64,000 nucleotides of DNA, from contig CALNVZ010003433.1 in NCBI GenBank assembly GCA_940671915.1, positions 33,791,377 through 33,855,376 on the forward strand. The letters run 5' to 3'. Both the position numbers and the translations under genes were made by a program. Under the pieces are notes generated by a model. The model saw only the letters and a program-made list of their open reading frames with translations. It did no database searches and was not told where the DNA came from. Of this stretch, positions 23,055 to 36,105 are shown in pieces (positions within the stretch are counted from its first letter, which is position 1; each line of letters begins with the position of its first letter). The DNA comes from Paracentrotus lividus. Its lineage: Eukaryota > Echinodermata > Echinoidea > Camarodonta > Echinidae.

Positions 23055-24405
23055 TTTTTTTTCGAGCGCGAAGCGCGAGCAGAAAATTTTGAGTTAAACT
23101 TGGAGTATAATATGCATTATCATGATTATAGACTCTATTTAGTAGCTAAAAAATTTTGCATTATAGTCCGTACTTATAATATCCGCGAGCGCGAAGCGCG
23201 AGCTGAAAATTTTAGGAATCTTAATGGCTTTTATTTTTTATTGTTCATTTATTAATGAATATATAGGAATGCGAGCGCGAAGCGCGAGCTCAAAATTTTG
23301 AGAACAAAATTGGAGTTAATTGTGCAATATCAGAGCCTATTTAGTATCCGCGAGTTGAAAGTTTTGAGCTAAAAATCGTGCCTTATAGACTCTTAAGGAT
23401 CCAAGTTGAAGGTACATAATAATCTTGGCTCATTAATAATCTTTGCAATGAATATTTTGTGGGCTGCAGGCATAGGCCTCCCCCAATCTAGCCCAAACAC
23501 AATTACACCAATTCTTTTGACAAGGTTTGTCTCCAGCAGAGAGCACTGGGTCCAACCCTTTTTTAAAAATACTTATTGTTTGTTAATTTTACAGTTCGAG
23601 GTCGCATAGTGACCGAGCAGGAAAATTTGGGGTTTTAAAAGACATATGAAGTAAAGAAAGAGCAATCTTTAGTATTGTAAGTGATACTTTTAAGAAATAT
23701 TATTTTCCATGGGACTTTTAAAGAGTATGAACGGCTTCTTTGTAGTATAAAAAGTGCATTTTTAGCTAAGAAAAGAGTTTTAGAGTGCATAAAAAATGGG
23801 GGCACTGTGCCCCCTGCCCCCGGTTCCACCGCCTCTGTTAGACCCTAATATCTCCAAGCGCGAAGCGCGAGTAGAAAACTTTGAGCTCAAAATTGTAGTT
23901 TATTGTGCATTATGGACCCTATTTAGTATTCGCGAGCGCCAAGCGCGAGCCGAAAATTAGTGGTTTTTAAAGACATATGGAGTAACAAGGGCCCCTTTTT
24001 AGTATTAAAAGTGCCCCTTTTTTAAACATAAATGTCCACGGGACTTTTCAAAACTCTGAAAGGCTTCTTTTTAGTATAAAGATGACACTTTTTAGTATAA
24101 AGATGACACTTTTTGGTCATGTATGAGGGCACTTTTAGGGTGGAAGAAAAAGTGGGGGTCACTGTGCCCCTGCCCGCTCCCCCCCCCCCGGTTCGACCGC
24201 CTCTGCCACTAGGCCTTATTTCTGTTATATCATTTCCTAACATTGAAGATAACATCATTTAAAAATACAAAAATAGAACACAAATGCAAACGAAAACATT
24301 CCTGCAAAATGGTTTAAATGTAATTCCTGCGTAATTTGTTCTGAAAAAAAAACATGATTATCATCCCCAAAATAAAAAGTTGCGAGCGCGAAGCGCGAGC
24401 GAAAC
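23055..24405. repeat. Dispersed satellite cores and GTGCC-rich repeat blocks
   Basis: Cores close to GCGAGCGCGAAGCGCGAGC occur at about 23064, 23184, 23269, 23855, 23931 and 24381, spaced irregularly and followed by AAAATTTTGAG-type text. This is a scattered relative of the tandem satellite at 14.6 kb. Intervening ORFs are repeat-derived. Confidence 0.8.
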
Positions 24406-24499
24406 ATTTTACATGTAGGGGGACTGAAAGCAAAGTGGTTTAATCTCCCTTTCTTGTATTTATATTCAAGTATCTGCTGCATTTCTGCCAAAAAGTGGG

Positions 24500-27400
24500 G
24501 GTTTTAATTTTTTTTTTTTTTTTTTTGGTCAAGCGGACCCTGCTCGCCCGCGGGGGGGGGGGGGGGGTTCGTTCGAACCCCCCGAACCCCCCCTGGTTAC
24601 GGGCCTGGGGGAGACTCACTCCCAACGGAACTTTCAATCTATGTTTTTACACGGTGCAAAGCTCGCAAACAAAACAAACAAATAGAATAGAAAGTAACTT
24701 AACCCTATTATGACTGGACTTTTGAGAGGAGATTTTGACAGGAAGGGGGTCTTTTTACCCCCTTGATAATTATCTTGGCTGCAGAGGGTTCGTTTACCGC
24801 GAAATATAGCACGAATGTCGTTGACAAAAAGGGTACCGCTGATTTTTTTTCCCCAAAAAAAATCTGGATTATTTAATTTAATATTATTTATTCAAATAAA
24901 TGCCCATATTTCACTATCCTTCACTATTTTGTTAAAAACGTAGTTGCTGAGTAGCAAAGTCAACATTATTGAAATTGAAAATATTGAAATTTCAAAGTAA
25001 TTCTTTTGTATTACATTCTTTGGTTAATATCTCACGTGTATTTATTTGCTTTGAAATTACTTTTCTAATAACCAAATTTTATAATTGCATTTTTCTTCTT
25101 CCCAATGAATATTGGTCTATTAATAGTTTGGTACAGGTTGTTGACTACCAAGTGGACATTAGTGGATATTAAACATTGAATGATTGTATAATAGGTAAAG
25201 TGAGACCAACTGGCTGTAGACGACATTGGACCATGTGGGGTGAGACCTATTACAGGCAATAGTCAAAGCAGGTTTAGACCAAATGGGATTTTACTGTTAC
25301 ATTCGAGGGCACTGAAAACATGATCATGATGATGATCATCATCATGACTGGTTTAGAATATTGCATCGTTCAGCACATTCTTTCCAAGTCCACATCAATA
25401 AACATTATCTGTATGCTATTCTTCTTATTCTAGGTTGAGTATCAAGTTATCAACGTCTTGAGAAGTTGCGTAAGATAAAATCTTAACATACAGGACTTGA
25501 CCTTAGATTTCACAATGAAATAGAGATAAGATACCAATAACGAAAGAAGACGATGTAAATGAGTAAGGAACAAATCGTAAATCGATATTTTTTAAAGGTC
25601 CGCTGCCAAATGCTATATGAACTTTTAATTTCACTCCACTCGAGTTTGTCGCTCGTCTTAAACCGGCGCGGGGGGGGGGGGGGGAGGGGTAGATTTGAAC
25701 ATATCATAGAAAATTAAAACTTCAAATTTTCAAACTAAAATTGTGTTACTGGTGTAAGTTGTCGCGAAGGTTAATTGTCAATGAGGAGTAATTCGGTCCT
25801 GGAAAGTGGAAAGGGCCACTAAACCAGTAAGGGGTATCTAAGGCCCATAAGCCTCCATGATATATAAGCCCTGATATGATAATGTACAACCGAAACTTTT
25901 TTGTTGTTTACTAGCAAAGGGGCAGCTCAGAGGGTCCACTGGTTGGGTACAACTCTAAAAAAGGAATGGTTGGAGTAGGGGTAAGATAACCCTTTAAAGG
26001 GGCCGAGGAGTGACTAAGCGTTTTTTAAAAGGTGTTTGAAGTGTGACACCCCTTTCCCCCCACTTTCCCGAAAAACGCTGTCAACTGTCCTCGCCCTTTT
26101 AAAAGGGTGATTTACCCCTTTCCCACCATCTTCACATTTCATTTTTTTAGAAGTGTATAGCTTTATTCGTTTCAATATATTTTATTAATCGTAATGATAA
26201 TATAAATGATTCAGACAGTCAATATAAACTATGATTTTCAGATCAGAATTCGCCACACTAAAGTTTAGTGGTCAGAACCCATTCAAGTAGCAGAGAGAGA
26301 GGAGAGAGGAGAGGAGGAGAGAGAGAGAGAGAGCAGAGAGAAAAGAGAGGGGGGGGGGTGGGTTTGCGGCCTTAATTGGCGATCTCGATCCGTCGTACGT
26401 GCGGATTTTTTGTTTCCATAAATTTTATTTGTTTTGTAGGCCTACAGTCGTTTGCATTCTGTAATTATCCTCAAAGAACTCCTCAAGGATTTCGTTTGTC
26501 GTTTTTTTTTTTCCAATTCATAATCCACCAAACAGCCTAGTGAATCAAAAATTCAAACGGGCAATAATGATAATACAGATATAAGAATATTAGTATAGTT
26601 CTCCCTCTCCCCCCCCTTTTTTTTTTTTGGGGGGGGGGCGGGGTATTTGTTTTCTACCTTTATTCAGAAAAGGAAAGCGTACGGCAACTCCACTTGTCCT
26701 TGTCGACTGGTATCTTTGAAAGGACAATAATACAAATAGGACATGAAATGAAAACTTTCAAACAGAGCTCACGGGGCATTCTTTTCATTTCACAATAACG
26801 ACTTTCCAAAATATGCAATGACCCATGACCCGGTGCATGTACTGACAAAGAAGGTGTAATATTGCTGGACTTGCAATTTGGTTTCATAAATAAACTGGGA
26901 TTCCGTTGAAATTTGATTCCACAAATCAAACAAGAAACATATCACTGAAAGTTCAGTGGGAAATTTGAACAAAAGTTATGAGCATTTGAAAATTGATGTG
27001 ACCACGATCATCAGGAACAACTCTTCAAATTTTGATGGATGAAAAATACCCAAAATATCTCTTCGGTGTTTTTTTTTCATTCTTTTGATTATACTAGTAG
27101 GCCCCTAAAGACTTTTTTTTTTTTAAATATAGGGCCTATATATATATATTGTGAAACCTGTATAATATGTCTACGAGTCTACCCATAAAAGGAAAACCAG
27201 TCCCGATCTGCCGATAAAATTAACAAATGAGACTAAATGTACGAGTAAAAAAATGGGGAATTGGTTGATCAAAATGACACATCTTGGTTGCCTTGCCAAT
27301 GGTATTATTAGGTGATATGTACGAGTTATACATAGCACCTCTTGCTTGTTAATCTCAATATTAATGTTAACAAATCATTTATTCAATTTTTCTTAAAAGA

Positions 27401-28220
27401 TCAATTGATCTGTTGTTATGCTTTATACAATCAAACTGGTTCCTCGGGTTTCATTAATCTCCTGTAATGCCTAGGGTCTATATTGTAGATTCAAATATCA
27501 GAATGCCTCTTCCGCAGTAGCAGATGACTCGAGCTAATAGGCCTGGCATCTATTTTATAACCTTTTAGTCTATAACCACCACCCCCCCACCAAAAAAACA
27601 AACACAACAACAACAAAACAAAACAAACAAACAAAAAAAAAGCAACAAAAAAAAAACAAAAAAACAAAAAAACAAAACAAAACAAAACAAAACAAGACAA
27701 ACACAACAAAAAATCAAAAAACAAAAACAAACAAACAAACAAACAACATCAACATGAACAAAAAAAAACATCAAACAAATATAACCCAAAACTAAGAAAA
27801 ACGAAACTGATGATAAATATGATAAAATCTAGTTCTAGTTTTGGAATCAGTATAGGCATGCCAGATATCTATTTCATACAAGCTTGCAGTTTCATCAGAT
27901 CAGCTGGGAGCTGAGTTACGCAGCGCTAGGCGGATGAGTATATGAGGCTGCGCGTTAACTAACTATAAACGTTTATAGATTACACTTTCACATACTAGTA
28001 GCTACTCTGAAATCACGCCGAAATACCTACGCCATTATTATGTAAGTATGAATGACGGATTAGCTTGAGAATTAATAATCAATTTAAATTTTGGAATTAG
28101 ATATATGTCCGTAGGTCTACCTGAAATTGTCAGGTCTCTTTTGCTGAAATAAATTCATACACTTCACTATTTTTTTTATTTTTTATTTTTTGTTGTCAAT
28201 TAAGTAAAAATGAATTTCAC
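24500..28220. other. Non-coding stretch with microsatellites
   Basis: Contains T and G homopolymers at 24508-24527 and 24551-24567, a TCTAATTGCC-family fragment near 25185-25290, a GA tract at 26293-26345, C/T/G runs at 26608-26640 and an A-rich CAAAA/CAAA tract at 27597-27760. A minus-strand 89-codon frame at 26660-26929 is open but unrecognised. No splice-consistent gene is seen. Confidence 0.45.
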
Positions 28221-28224
28221 TTAC

Positions 28225-28540
28225 CGGTAATTTTCAGGTAGACTCGACTGTGCGCACAAGACGGATAGTATCCACAAGTTTTTACACATCCGGCTCTTTC
28301 CGTGCAAACAAATAAAACACGAAGACCAGACAGAAATAATGATATGCACAACCCCGGAATTGCCCCAGGCACGTGTATCAGACGTGTGAATTGTTTTTAC
28401 CTGCATGCAATACCTGTGCAATAGCTCTTAGCTTCCCAGCTCTATCTGTACACTATTTCTGTGCTTGCTTTGCACAGCTGATCTGAGCGAGCTGATTCGC
28501 CATTCTCGAGTCATTCGCTCGATCGCACGGTCAATTTATA
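28225..28540 (-). promoter_or_regulatory. Candidate minus-strand promoter and 5' UTR exon
   Basis: On the minus strand a TATATAAATT string (about 28532-28541) is followed by locally CpG-richer sequence and two donor-like sites, GCAG|GTAAAA near 28402 and CCG|GTAAGTG near 28225. The SCD first coding exon needs an upstream non-coding exon on this strand, and this is one possible site about 11 kb away. This is weak inference from short motifs only. Confidence 0.2.
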
Positions 28541-28911
28541 TAATATTTTCAGACGTTTGGATTTCTATTTTTTCATATTTTTACATAATATAACTCAATA
28601 AAACAAAAATAAATGTTTAAATAAAGTATATTTAATTGAATTTAAAAGCTTATTGATACGAACATAACGTCATTTTACCTGTAACTGTAATTCATGCATA
28701 AATTTTGAAATAAAAAAGTCTTGATCAATGCTAACCGTGAAATAAAAATCACACGACCTTTCGTAGAGCTCATCACGCGATCCGCAGAAATATTGCGGAT
28801 GGTATTTTATGGAACGCTGTGCAATTACAATGTGTAGGCATAGGAAGAGATAAATAGCCTACAGGGGTTGTTCGGGTGGAAGGAGGGGGAGGTGGAAGGA
28901 GGGGGGGGGGT

Positions 28912-29004
28912 NNNNNNNNNNNNNNNNNNNNNNNNNNNNNNNNNNNNNNNNNNNNNNNNNNNNNNNNNNNNNNNNNNNNNNNNNNNNNNNNNNNNNNNNN
29001 NNNN
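28912..29004. other. Assembly gap (93 N)
   Basis: N run bounded on the left by GGGGGGGGGGT and on the right by a G run. The gap sits inside a poly-G tract, so its true length is unknown. Confidence 1.
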
Positions 29005-29064
29005 GGGGGGGGGGTGGTGGCACAGAGGATCGAGGCTGATTTTACTTTTGTTTATTGTTAATAA

Positions 29065-29240
29065 TTGCTTTGTTTTGTTTTGTTTTGTTTTGCTTTGCTT
29101 TATTTTAATTGTTTGTTTTGTATGTTATGTTTAATTTTGTTTTGTTTTGCTATATTTCATTTTATTTTGTTATGTTTTGTTGTAGGCCTATTTGTTTTTG
29201 TTTGTTTGCTTTTGTTCATTTCAGGGGGGGGGGGGGGGGT
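29065..29240 (+). repeat. TTTTG/TTTG-rich microsatellite ending in a G run
   Basis: Imperfect TTTTG, TTTGC and TTTG units with a G run at 29225-29239. ORFs across it are low-complexity. Confidence 0.85.
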
Positions 29241-29244
29241 GGTC

Positions 29245-30060
29245 AATTAGCAAATAAAATCGGATGCCTGAACAAAAATATGTAGGTCTTCGATAACAAA
29301 AATAGAAACATCAAATCATTCCAACAGAAAATAATGTATTCATGTTTTAAAATATAATTATATATGATAATGATGATCGATACAATTAAGATGGGAACAA
29401 AATGATAAATTCTAAACGTCAGAGATGCAGATTAAAATCTAATCACTCAGTCAATCAATCAATCCCATAAATATAAATATATAATAACAGAGTAAACAGC
29501 GAATAATTGAATAATTGAATAATTGATCATGGTTTATTAGAGATAAACAAATTTCATATTTTTATTGATTCGTCTGCTATTGGTAGGCCTAATCAAAAAC
29601 CATGGTAGTTTAGTGAATTTGAAATGCTTATCAAAGGGCTTTTGTTCAGTGTATTGCATTCCCTATTGATCATAGAACATTATCGACTTACATATCGTTT
29701 TAATGATAACACTTTGCCCTATACAAGGTTGTATTTTCCCCTCGAGATTATATTTTCCCTCAGCGCTGCGCGCTTTTGAGAAAATATAATACCTTGGTTA
29801 AAATACAACTTTGTAAGGCAAATCAAAATGTTTTATCATCATCTGTATAATATTATTTCTGTTTCGTACATTACTTTTCATGCGTTCGAAAAGTAAATGC
29901 ATATTGATTTGATTCATGTGCGTATAGTCCTATCACGTATATTCATATTTTTTTTAGTCTGTCTGCAAACAAAATATATATTATTGTACTTTTGCTTAAT
30001 GATCTCAATAAATTCCACTCAGTTGAATTCTATTGAATTCTATTCTATTATATAAAGTCT
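29245..30060. other. Non-coding AT-rich stretch
   Basis: An imperfect inverted pair around 29710-29815 (AAGGTTGTATTTTCCC against AAAATACAACTTTGTA) centres on CAGCGCTGCGCGC. No gene is seen. Confidence 0.45.
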
Positions 30061-30063
30061 AGT

Positions 30064-31850
30064 CTAGTGCCCTGTAACATAAAAGATACGATCAATCTTA
30101 CGATCGATATCAATCGTAAGTCTATAGTAAACGATGTACTAGAAGTAACAATTTTTTTTTTTTTTTTTTTTTTTTTTTAAGTATGTTTTTATTTTTCTTC
30201 AAATAATACAACATAACAATCAATAACGTACATTGTACTCATACTACAAAGATAATTGTTCATAACACAAATCATCATATCAATTATATCACTATATATC
30301 CATTTTACAATACAGTAATGTACAACAAATTTTACTCTTTTGAATCACATAAAATATTGATTGTAAATATGGAAGAATTATATGTAAAAAGAAAAGAGGA
30401 CTTTTAAAAAAAAAAAAAAAAAAGTTCCTCCATTCTTTTCATTTCCTTAAAAACTCTGAAACTCTCTCTCTCTCTCAAAAGAAGAAAGAAAGAAAAAAAA
30501 ACCGTCAGAAGATCTTAAGGAAAAAACCACCCTCCCCTCTAAAATAACCCACCCTCCTCCCCTCCCCCTCCCTCAGGAATTCCCACTTGTCTGGTCAGGG
30601 ATACGGATTCGTTTACACAAAACAAAAGACAAAAACAAACAGGATGATAACTTGGCAATCGCCCCTCGCTCTCCCTCATGAAGATGTTTAAGATTTTAAG
30701 TGTTCCATTTCTTAGGTGAAGAGAAATTGTGTTTCTCTCGAGAGCCAAACGTTTTCCTCCCATTCTCTTCTTTTGAACTTACTTTTAATTTCATTGATGG
30801 TAATAGGTGAACCTCGTTCTCTTCCTCTAAAAAATAAGATACTTAACCAAGATTAAAAAATGATTTACTAATTTTTCCTTACTTGATTTTCTAAATATAT
30901 ACCAAAAAGGATGTCTTGCCATTTAGATTATTTATGGGAATAAGGTTAAAATATCATTACTGTTATTCCAAATAAATCTAGCGTTTTGGCGTTTCGAAAA
31001 ATATGTGGCGGTAGGTTTCTTCTTCCTTTTTACAATAAGCACATAAGGCATTTTGAACAAAACCAAAACGAATAAATGATGATTTGTATAATGATTCCAT
31101 GTCAGCTTAAATTGAAACTCTCTTAGTCTACTATTTAGTGTAAATTTTCTTGGTCTTCTGAAAATATTTTCCGTGTCTTTATAAGTGAAATTAAATTTTC
31201 TTTCATTTTATCAAAAATTTCCGGTGTTACCGAGTGTTTTATAATCAAAGAAGCATAGATTCTTTTTGAAACAATATCATCATGAAACAATATTTTTGCC
31301 CAAAACAAAGGCTATACCCTCAGTCTCCTGAGTATTATCTTCATTTCTCCTCATATTTCTTTTCCAGTTATTGGTATTGTTCCATAATTCTTTTATCCAT
31401 TTGATATCATCTCCTTCTAATCCCAGCTGTTGGAAATATGTAATGGTTTCAAGATTCCATTGTTATCCATAATGTGTTTTACTTTATATATGTTTTTATA
31501 AACAGATTCTGATGGAATATACATTTCCCATTTACTCTATAAATTTATTATTGAATATCACTTCATTTCCTTTGTAAGGGTCATATTTGATTTGAAAATC
31601 CTTTGTATCAGTCCACACTTCAATAAATTAATAAAATTGAGGCAAAATGACCTTCAAGAGTCCCAAAATATAATCGCAGGAGAAAATAAATTCCTCCGCA
31701 GGTTATTCGTCGCATATTGGAAGTATTGTTTCCATTTCATATCCTTATCTTCCAAAAGACGTTTAACCCACATTACCCTCTGTGCCTTGATCAATCAATC
31801 AATCGTAAGATCGATCTTATCTTTTTCATGTTACAGGTCATAGGTCTAGG
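30064..31850. mobile_element. Palindromic element M4 split by a LINE fragment
   Basis: The left end has GTGCCCTGTAACAT, then GATACGATCAATCTTACGATCG. The right end has AATCGTAAGATCGATCTTAT, then CATGTTACAGGTCATAGG. These are inverted ends of one short element, now about 1.7 kb apart. Uninterrupted relatives with the same CCCTGTAACACAAAG end lie at 42644-42885 and, more diverged, at 39824-39982. Confidence 0.7.
30152..31600 (-). mobile_element. 3' end of a non-LTR (LINE) retrotransposon
   Basis: A 27-base T run at 30152-30178 is the poly(A) tail read from the other strand. Upstream on the minus strand, frameshifted text encodes a typical LINE C-terminus: RRPRKFTLNSRLREFQFKL, then YTNHHLFRFGF, ALCAYCKKEEET, RHIFFE; and further upstream GDDIKWIKELWNNTNNW. 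The CxxC..H arrangement after an FQFKL motif resembles the zf-RVT tail of L1/Tx1-like reverse transcriptases. It is 5' truncated with no intact ORF. Confidence 0.75.
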
Positions 31851-31944
31851 ATAATTTTACCTTGACCGATTACACATTTAAATGATGCTTTCAGTATAGG
31901 CTCAGTTTTGCACAAATAAAAATAGTTCTGGGCCGCTTTATCGG

Positions 31945-32040
31945 ATTTTTTATTATTTATTTATTTATTTTTTTTTTATTTATTTATTTTATTTATTTAT
32001 TTATTTATTTATTTTTTATTTTTATTTTTTTTTGGGGGGA
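31945..32040 (+). repeat. (TTTA)n microsatellite
   Basis: TTTA units mixed with T runs, ending in GGGGGG. Confidence 0.9.
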
Positions 32041-32651
32041 GGGGCACCCATAAAAGGGAATTTGAAGGTCGCTCAATTGAAGGTGTTTTTTCCCCCCAGT
32101 CCTGTGGCTCCGAGATGTGTAGGTGTGACAATATTTTGGGGTTAATTGACGCATTATCGGCGCCTCGGGTTGGGTCGCCCCCAAATAATTAAACACTAAA
32201 TATTATTGGTTGGGGAGGATCTAGGGTATACTGGATACGCTCATCATGGATACCAAATATAGGTCTGATTTGAATAATGCTCCTTAATTATCTTTGTTTT
32301 GGGATGAAGGCTGCAAAATTATTGACACGTACTTGCGAAACGCTATACTTGGTATGACTAAACATTGAACATTTCGAAGTCTTTTGTGTTCGACCACTGT
32401 TATCTCTATTTTGCTTTCATTTCTTATTTGCTCTGACATGTCAATAAGAGCTTATTCATGTCTCAAGGCCTTGTCTTTAAATGACCGTCTCGAGGTGATG
32501 GCATTGTCATGTCTAAAATAACATTAGGTAATTTTGAGTACGCGACTAATCAGTCCAAGTGTATTTTAACATTATTATATCATTATTATACAATTCTCTC
32601 TCTCTCTCTCTCGATTTATCTGCGCAATTTGGGTTCATGATGTACAGCCAG

Positions 32652-32795
32652 CAGTGGCGGATCCAGGTATTTAAAAATAGGGCGCCAGGCGCGACAGGTG
32701 GGGGGGGGGGGCGCTGCAAAAATTTTCCGGCTTTAAAATGTACCAGTCAATGGGTGGTTTCAAATTATACGGGCGTATCCCTTCTGGATCCGTCA
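32652..32795. mobile_element. GGATCC-family element
   Basis: GTGGCGGATCCAGG at the left and CTGGATCCGTC at the right, with a G run at 32700-32711 between them. Confidence 0.7.
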
Positions 32796-32999
32796 ATACA
32801 CGAAACTCTTCTTAATATTCACTCCCCTCTCCCTATTTTTAATCTTGTCTCCCCTGTTCTGCCTATTGTATCTACACGATCTGTATGTATTTTTGCGTAG
32901 CCAGGCAACTGTTCCCCTCTGCCTTACTTTCTCTTTCTCTCTCATCGTTTCCTTGGGCTTATTTCTTCTCCCCATGCATCTCTCTGTATCCTGTTCGTG

Positions 33000-33745
33000 T
33001 CACATTCTTTTCCAGCCGCCAATCCCGGATTTAGAAGGGGCGCAGACGAGAAATTCGAAAATAGGGAGGGGGGGGGGTACAATTATTTGAAATTAACATG
33101 TATATTGTAATTCTCCCAAATTAGGGGGCACGCCCATCTTTCACGCCGCCTGAATCACTGTTTTATCTCTCTTTTGAAAATGTCATCTTCTATTTGACAC
33201 CCTTTCTCTTTCATTCACTTTTTTCATTTTCTTTCATTTATACCTCTCGTTCAGTTCACCATATTTTGGGTCATTATTATTGGTGTTTTAGGGCATAGCT
33301 TTCATCCCCTTTCTCTTTAACTTTTTGTTTCTTTACTCATGCATCCTTATCATGACGAAATATACCATGATATACAGACCACTCCGTTATAATGACCCTG
33401 CGTGCAATAAGATTTGATTGTAACGAGACAATTTTCCATATTTAAACCAGTCATGTGATCACGGTCTTTATTATAATGGGATTTGAACGAGGTAACAAAG
33501 CACCTCATGACAATGGGGGTGGATTGTACTAATCTTTTTTATTTATTCATCCCCCCCCCTCTCTCTCTCTCTTAACTGTCAATTAAGGCCAAACATCAAG
33601 TTACAGAAAGAAAGGACACTAAAATAAGTCGTATTATAATTGAGTTATATTTTATATATACACTACACATTAGGAATGTTCTTCAGTATTAAAATGCACA
33701 TGTATAATAATATCACATAAATTATTTCTAAAAAAGAAGATAACG
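33000..33745. other. Non-coding stretch
   Basis: Contains a G run at 33068-33077 and an element around 33378-33510 with CCGTTATAATGACC and TTATAATGGGATTTGAACG that resembles the CGTTATAA family at 46175. No gene is seen. Confidence 0.45.
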
Positions 33746-33751
33746 TATAAC

Positions 33752-34063
33752 CAGGCACGGATCCAGGGGGGGGGGGGGCCTAGAAAAACAAAAACAAAAC
33801 AAAACAAAAAAGGAGAAAAAAAAAAAGGGCAGTAAAAAAAGACGAGCGGGCCGATTGACCCCCAACCTTACCCCTATGTAAGGCCCCCCAAAAAATTAAC
33901 ACCTACCCCCCGCTTATCACTCGGCCAGCGTGACGTGAAAAAAGTTGAGTGTACCTTTTCGCTCGCCCGGTGTAACAGAAACAAAATTTGGGTGTACCAA
34001 AATCTGAAATTCTGATTTTGGGCCCCCCCCCCCCCTGTAATGAAATCCTGGATCCGCCGCTGA
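33752..34063. mobile_element. GGATCC-family element
   Basis: Ends CCAGGCACGGATCCAGG and CCTGGATCCGCCGCTG are inverted, with G and C runs inside both ends. Confidence 0.8.
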
Positions 34064-34257
34064 TAACAGTGATCATGTTTGATCAAGGACTCAACACCGA
34101 GTCCATATTGCAATTGTTTAGGTCCATATACCAAGGCCTAATAGAATTTTCACATTTTGGGGCCCCCATTAATTCGCAATGGGCCCCTAGCTACATTGTA
34201 GGCATGGAGCACTGATTTATTCACATTTAACTACCAAAAAGGCCCGCTCGGTCTCCC

Positions 34258-34880
34258 CTTAAAGGAGGACTCCGGGCTGAAATTAAAAAGTTTTGTAAAG
34301 TAAGGTAAAATTTAACAAGCACAACACAGAAAATTTCATCAAAATCGGATGAAAAATAACAAAGTTATGCATTTTTTTAGGTATTGAATTTTATTCGTGA
34401 AACAGTTCTTGGCATTGTCTCATTGTCTTATTCGAATATTTGAATATTCAAATGAGCAAAATGATGATGTCACAGTCCCCCTACTTCTTGTATATTTTAT
34501 TATATGAAATCCTATTTTTCTCATTTTGTCATATACTGCGTATACAGAAAATCTATCCCTCATACTGAAATAGGTAAAAGCACTTGTGACCTCGAACATT
34601 CCACAAGGATTAATCCCTGTTTTTATGTCCTTGGGGCAGAAAATCTTGATAATTGATACTTCATACAATAAAATACAAAGAAAGTAGGGGGACTGAGACA
34701 TCATCAGTTTGCCAATTTGAAGATGGCAAAAACTGTTTCCTAAGAAAATTCAAAACCTAAGAAAATTCATAACTTTGCTATTTCTGATCCGATTTTGATG
34801 AAATTTTCAGTGTTGTGCTTTTTAGATTTTACTTTATTTTTTATAATAATGCAAAACTCCAGCCCGGAGGAGTCCTTTAA
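34258..34880. mobile_element. Palindromic MITE M5, copy 1
   Basis: Ends AAAGGAGGACTCCGGGCTG and CAGCCCGGAGGAGTCCTTT are inverted. Inner arms share AATTTCATCAAAATCGGAT and AACAAAGTTATG with their inverses, and the centre carries two inverted copies of AGTCCCCCTACTT. A 94-codon minus-strand ORF in it has a counterpart in the copy at 49737-50356, but the substitutions look neutral. Confidence 0.85.
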
Positions 34881-35196
34881 ACAAAAATGACAACTACCAC
34901 CCCACCACTAAGAGGACTAGTAAAAAAAAAAAATCTACAATCTACCCCCCCCCCTGTTCTTAGGAAAATGTGTTTTTCTCTAACCAGTACCATCTAGCCT
35001 TCTAGCATTCACATTCAATAAACAAAGACAAATATGTCATGTGGAATAGATCAAAGATATCATTATGTTTATAAAGTAACATGGTGCAATATTGTTCATT
35101 GCCTTGCCTATGATATCAATAAATTACTGGTGACTTATAAGAAATTATATGTGGGTACTGGACTTAATTTCACCTTACATTCACTGCCAAGAATCT

Positions 35197-35326
35197 GGGG
35201 GTGATTCACTAACAGCTAAAATCAATGCAAAATAGGGACCTATGGAACTATAACATGGCTATTGATCTTAAAATTGATTTTTATCCCAGTTGGGATTGAT
35301 TTTATCTGTTAGTGAATCACACCCCA
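35197..35326. mobile_element. Small MITE with TGATTCACTAACAG ends
   Basis: GGGTGATTCACTAACAGCTA and TCTGTTAGTGAATCACACCC are inverted around a ~90 bp centre that also pairs (AAAATCAAT against ATTGATTTT). Confidence 0.8.
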
Positions 35327-35857
35327 GGTGCTATGTCTATGTCTATGACGATACTCAGCAGGATCCATAAGTAAGGATATAACGCTGAGAAATCAACTTA
35401 TGGGCATAGTATTAGCACTGTGTTTTTATTACATTTTAGTTGCACTAATTTTTTTTTTTTTTTTTTACTTCCATGGTCTAGATTTTGGACGGAAGCGCCC
35501 CCTTGAAGGCCTCCCACTGAAAACTAATAAGGTTAGGAACAACAGTTGCTATCAATATTTGATCGTTCATTTCATGTTTTAGGGACACAGAAAGATTGTT
35601 GGTAACAGAATTACACAGGGAAAGTAAAACTTTGCTTTTTTATTCCAGTTACTTCTAGGATATTACTTTGTTTTCACTGTAATGGCAGATCAGAAAAAGG
35701 AAACCTGATTTGAATATCAATAAAAAATAAATAAATCAATTGCCTTGAAACTTTGCCTGGGAGGAAGAAGGATGCAGAATCTATCATTATTCGCCATTGG
35801 CAATCTGTAACAGTAAACCCTTTGGGTCAAGCTATAGACTGAATTCCTTCCCGATGA

Positions 35858-36105
35858 GTACATGGAGTGGTAGCGCAGAAATCTCGTAAGCCAGAAGTCC
35901 TAGATTCAAAACCCTTTAGATGTGATAGAGCCCTGTGGTAAGGCACTGATCCTTACCAAATCCCTTGGATAGGACCTAAGGCAATATGTCCCTCTGACTG
36001 TATATGTTTGGAGACCAGTGTCCTTTGGTAAATCCCTCAGACAGGACCTGAAGCTGTAAGCCCATCTGTATGTATATTGCTTGCCGATAAGCAAACAAGT
36101 ACATA
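35858..36105 (+). mobile_element. tRNA-derived SINE
   Basis: The head has an A-box-like GTGGTAGCGCAG and a B-box-like TAGATTCAAAACCC about 35 bases later, the spacing of a tRNA promoter. The body holds CCTTGGATAGGACCTAAGGC and GTCCTTTGGTAAATCCCTC. Body fragments recur at 36205-36260 and 55630-55720. It has no amino acid acceptor structure, so it is not a functional tRNA gene. Confidence 0.7.

Noticed and set aside
26660..26972. Overlapping minus-strand ORFs of 89 and 60 codons
   Set aside because: No recognisable family, no splice partners, and two overlapping frames both open in AT-rich sequence.
28868..29134. ORFs spanning the N gap
   Set aside because: The sequence between is unknown and the flanks are poly-G and TTTTG repeats.
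34420..34704. 94-residue ORF shared by two loci
   Set aside because: It lies across the arms and centre of a palindromic MITE, and the substitutions between copies are mainly non-synonymous.
35858..35930. tRNA gene
   Set aside because: It has A- and B-box-like promoter words, but the arms do not form a cloverleaf and the body matches other dispersed copies, so I call a SINE.
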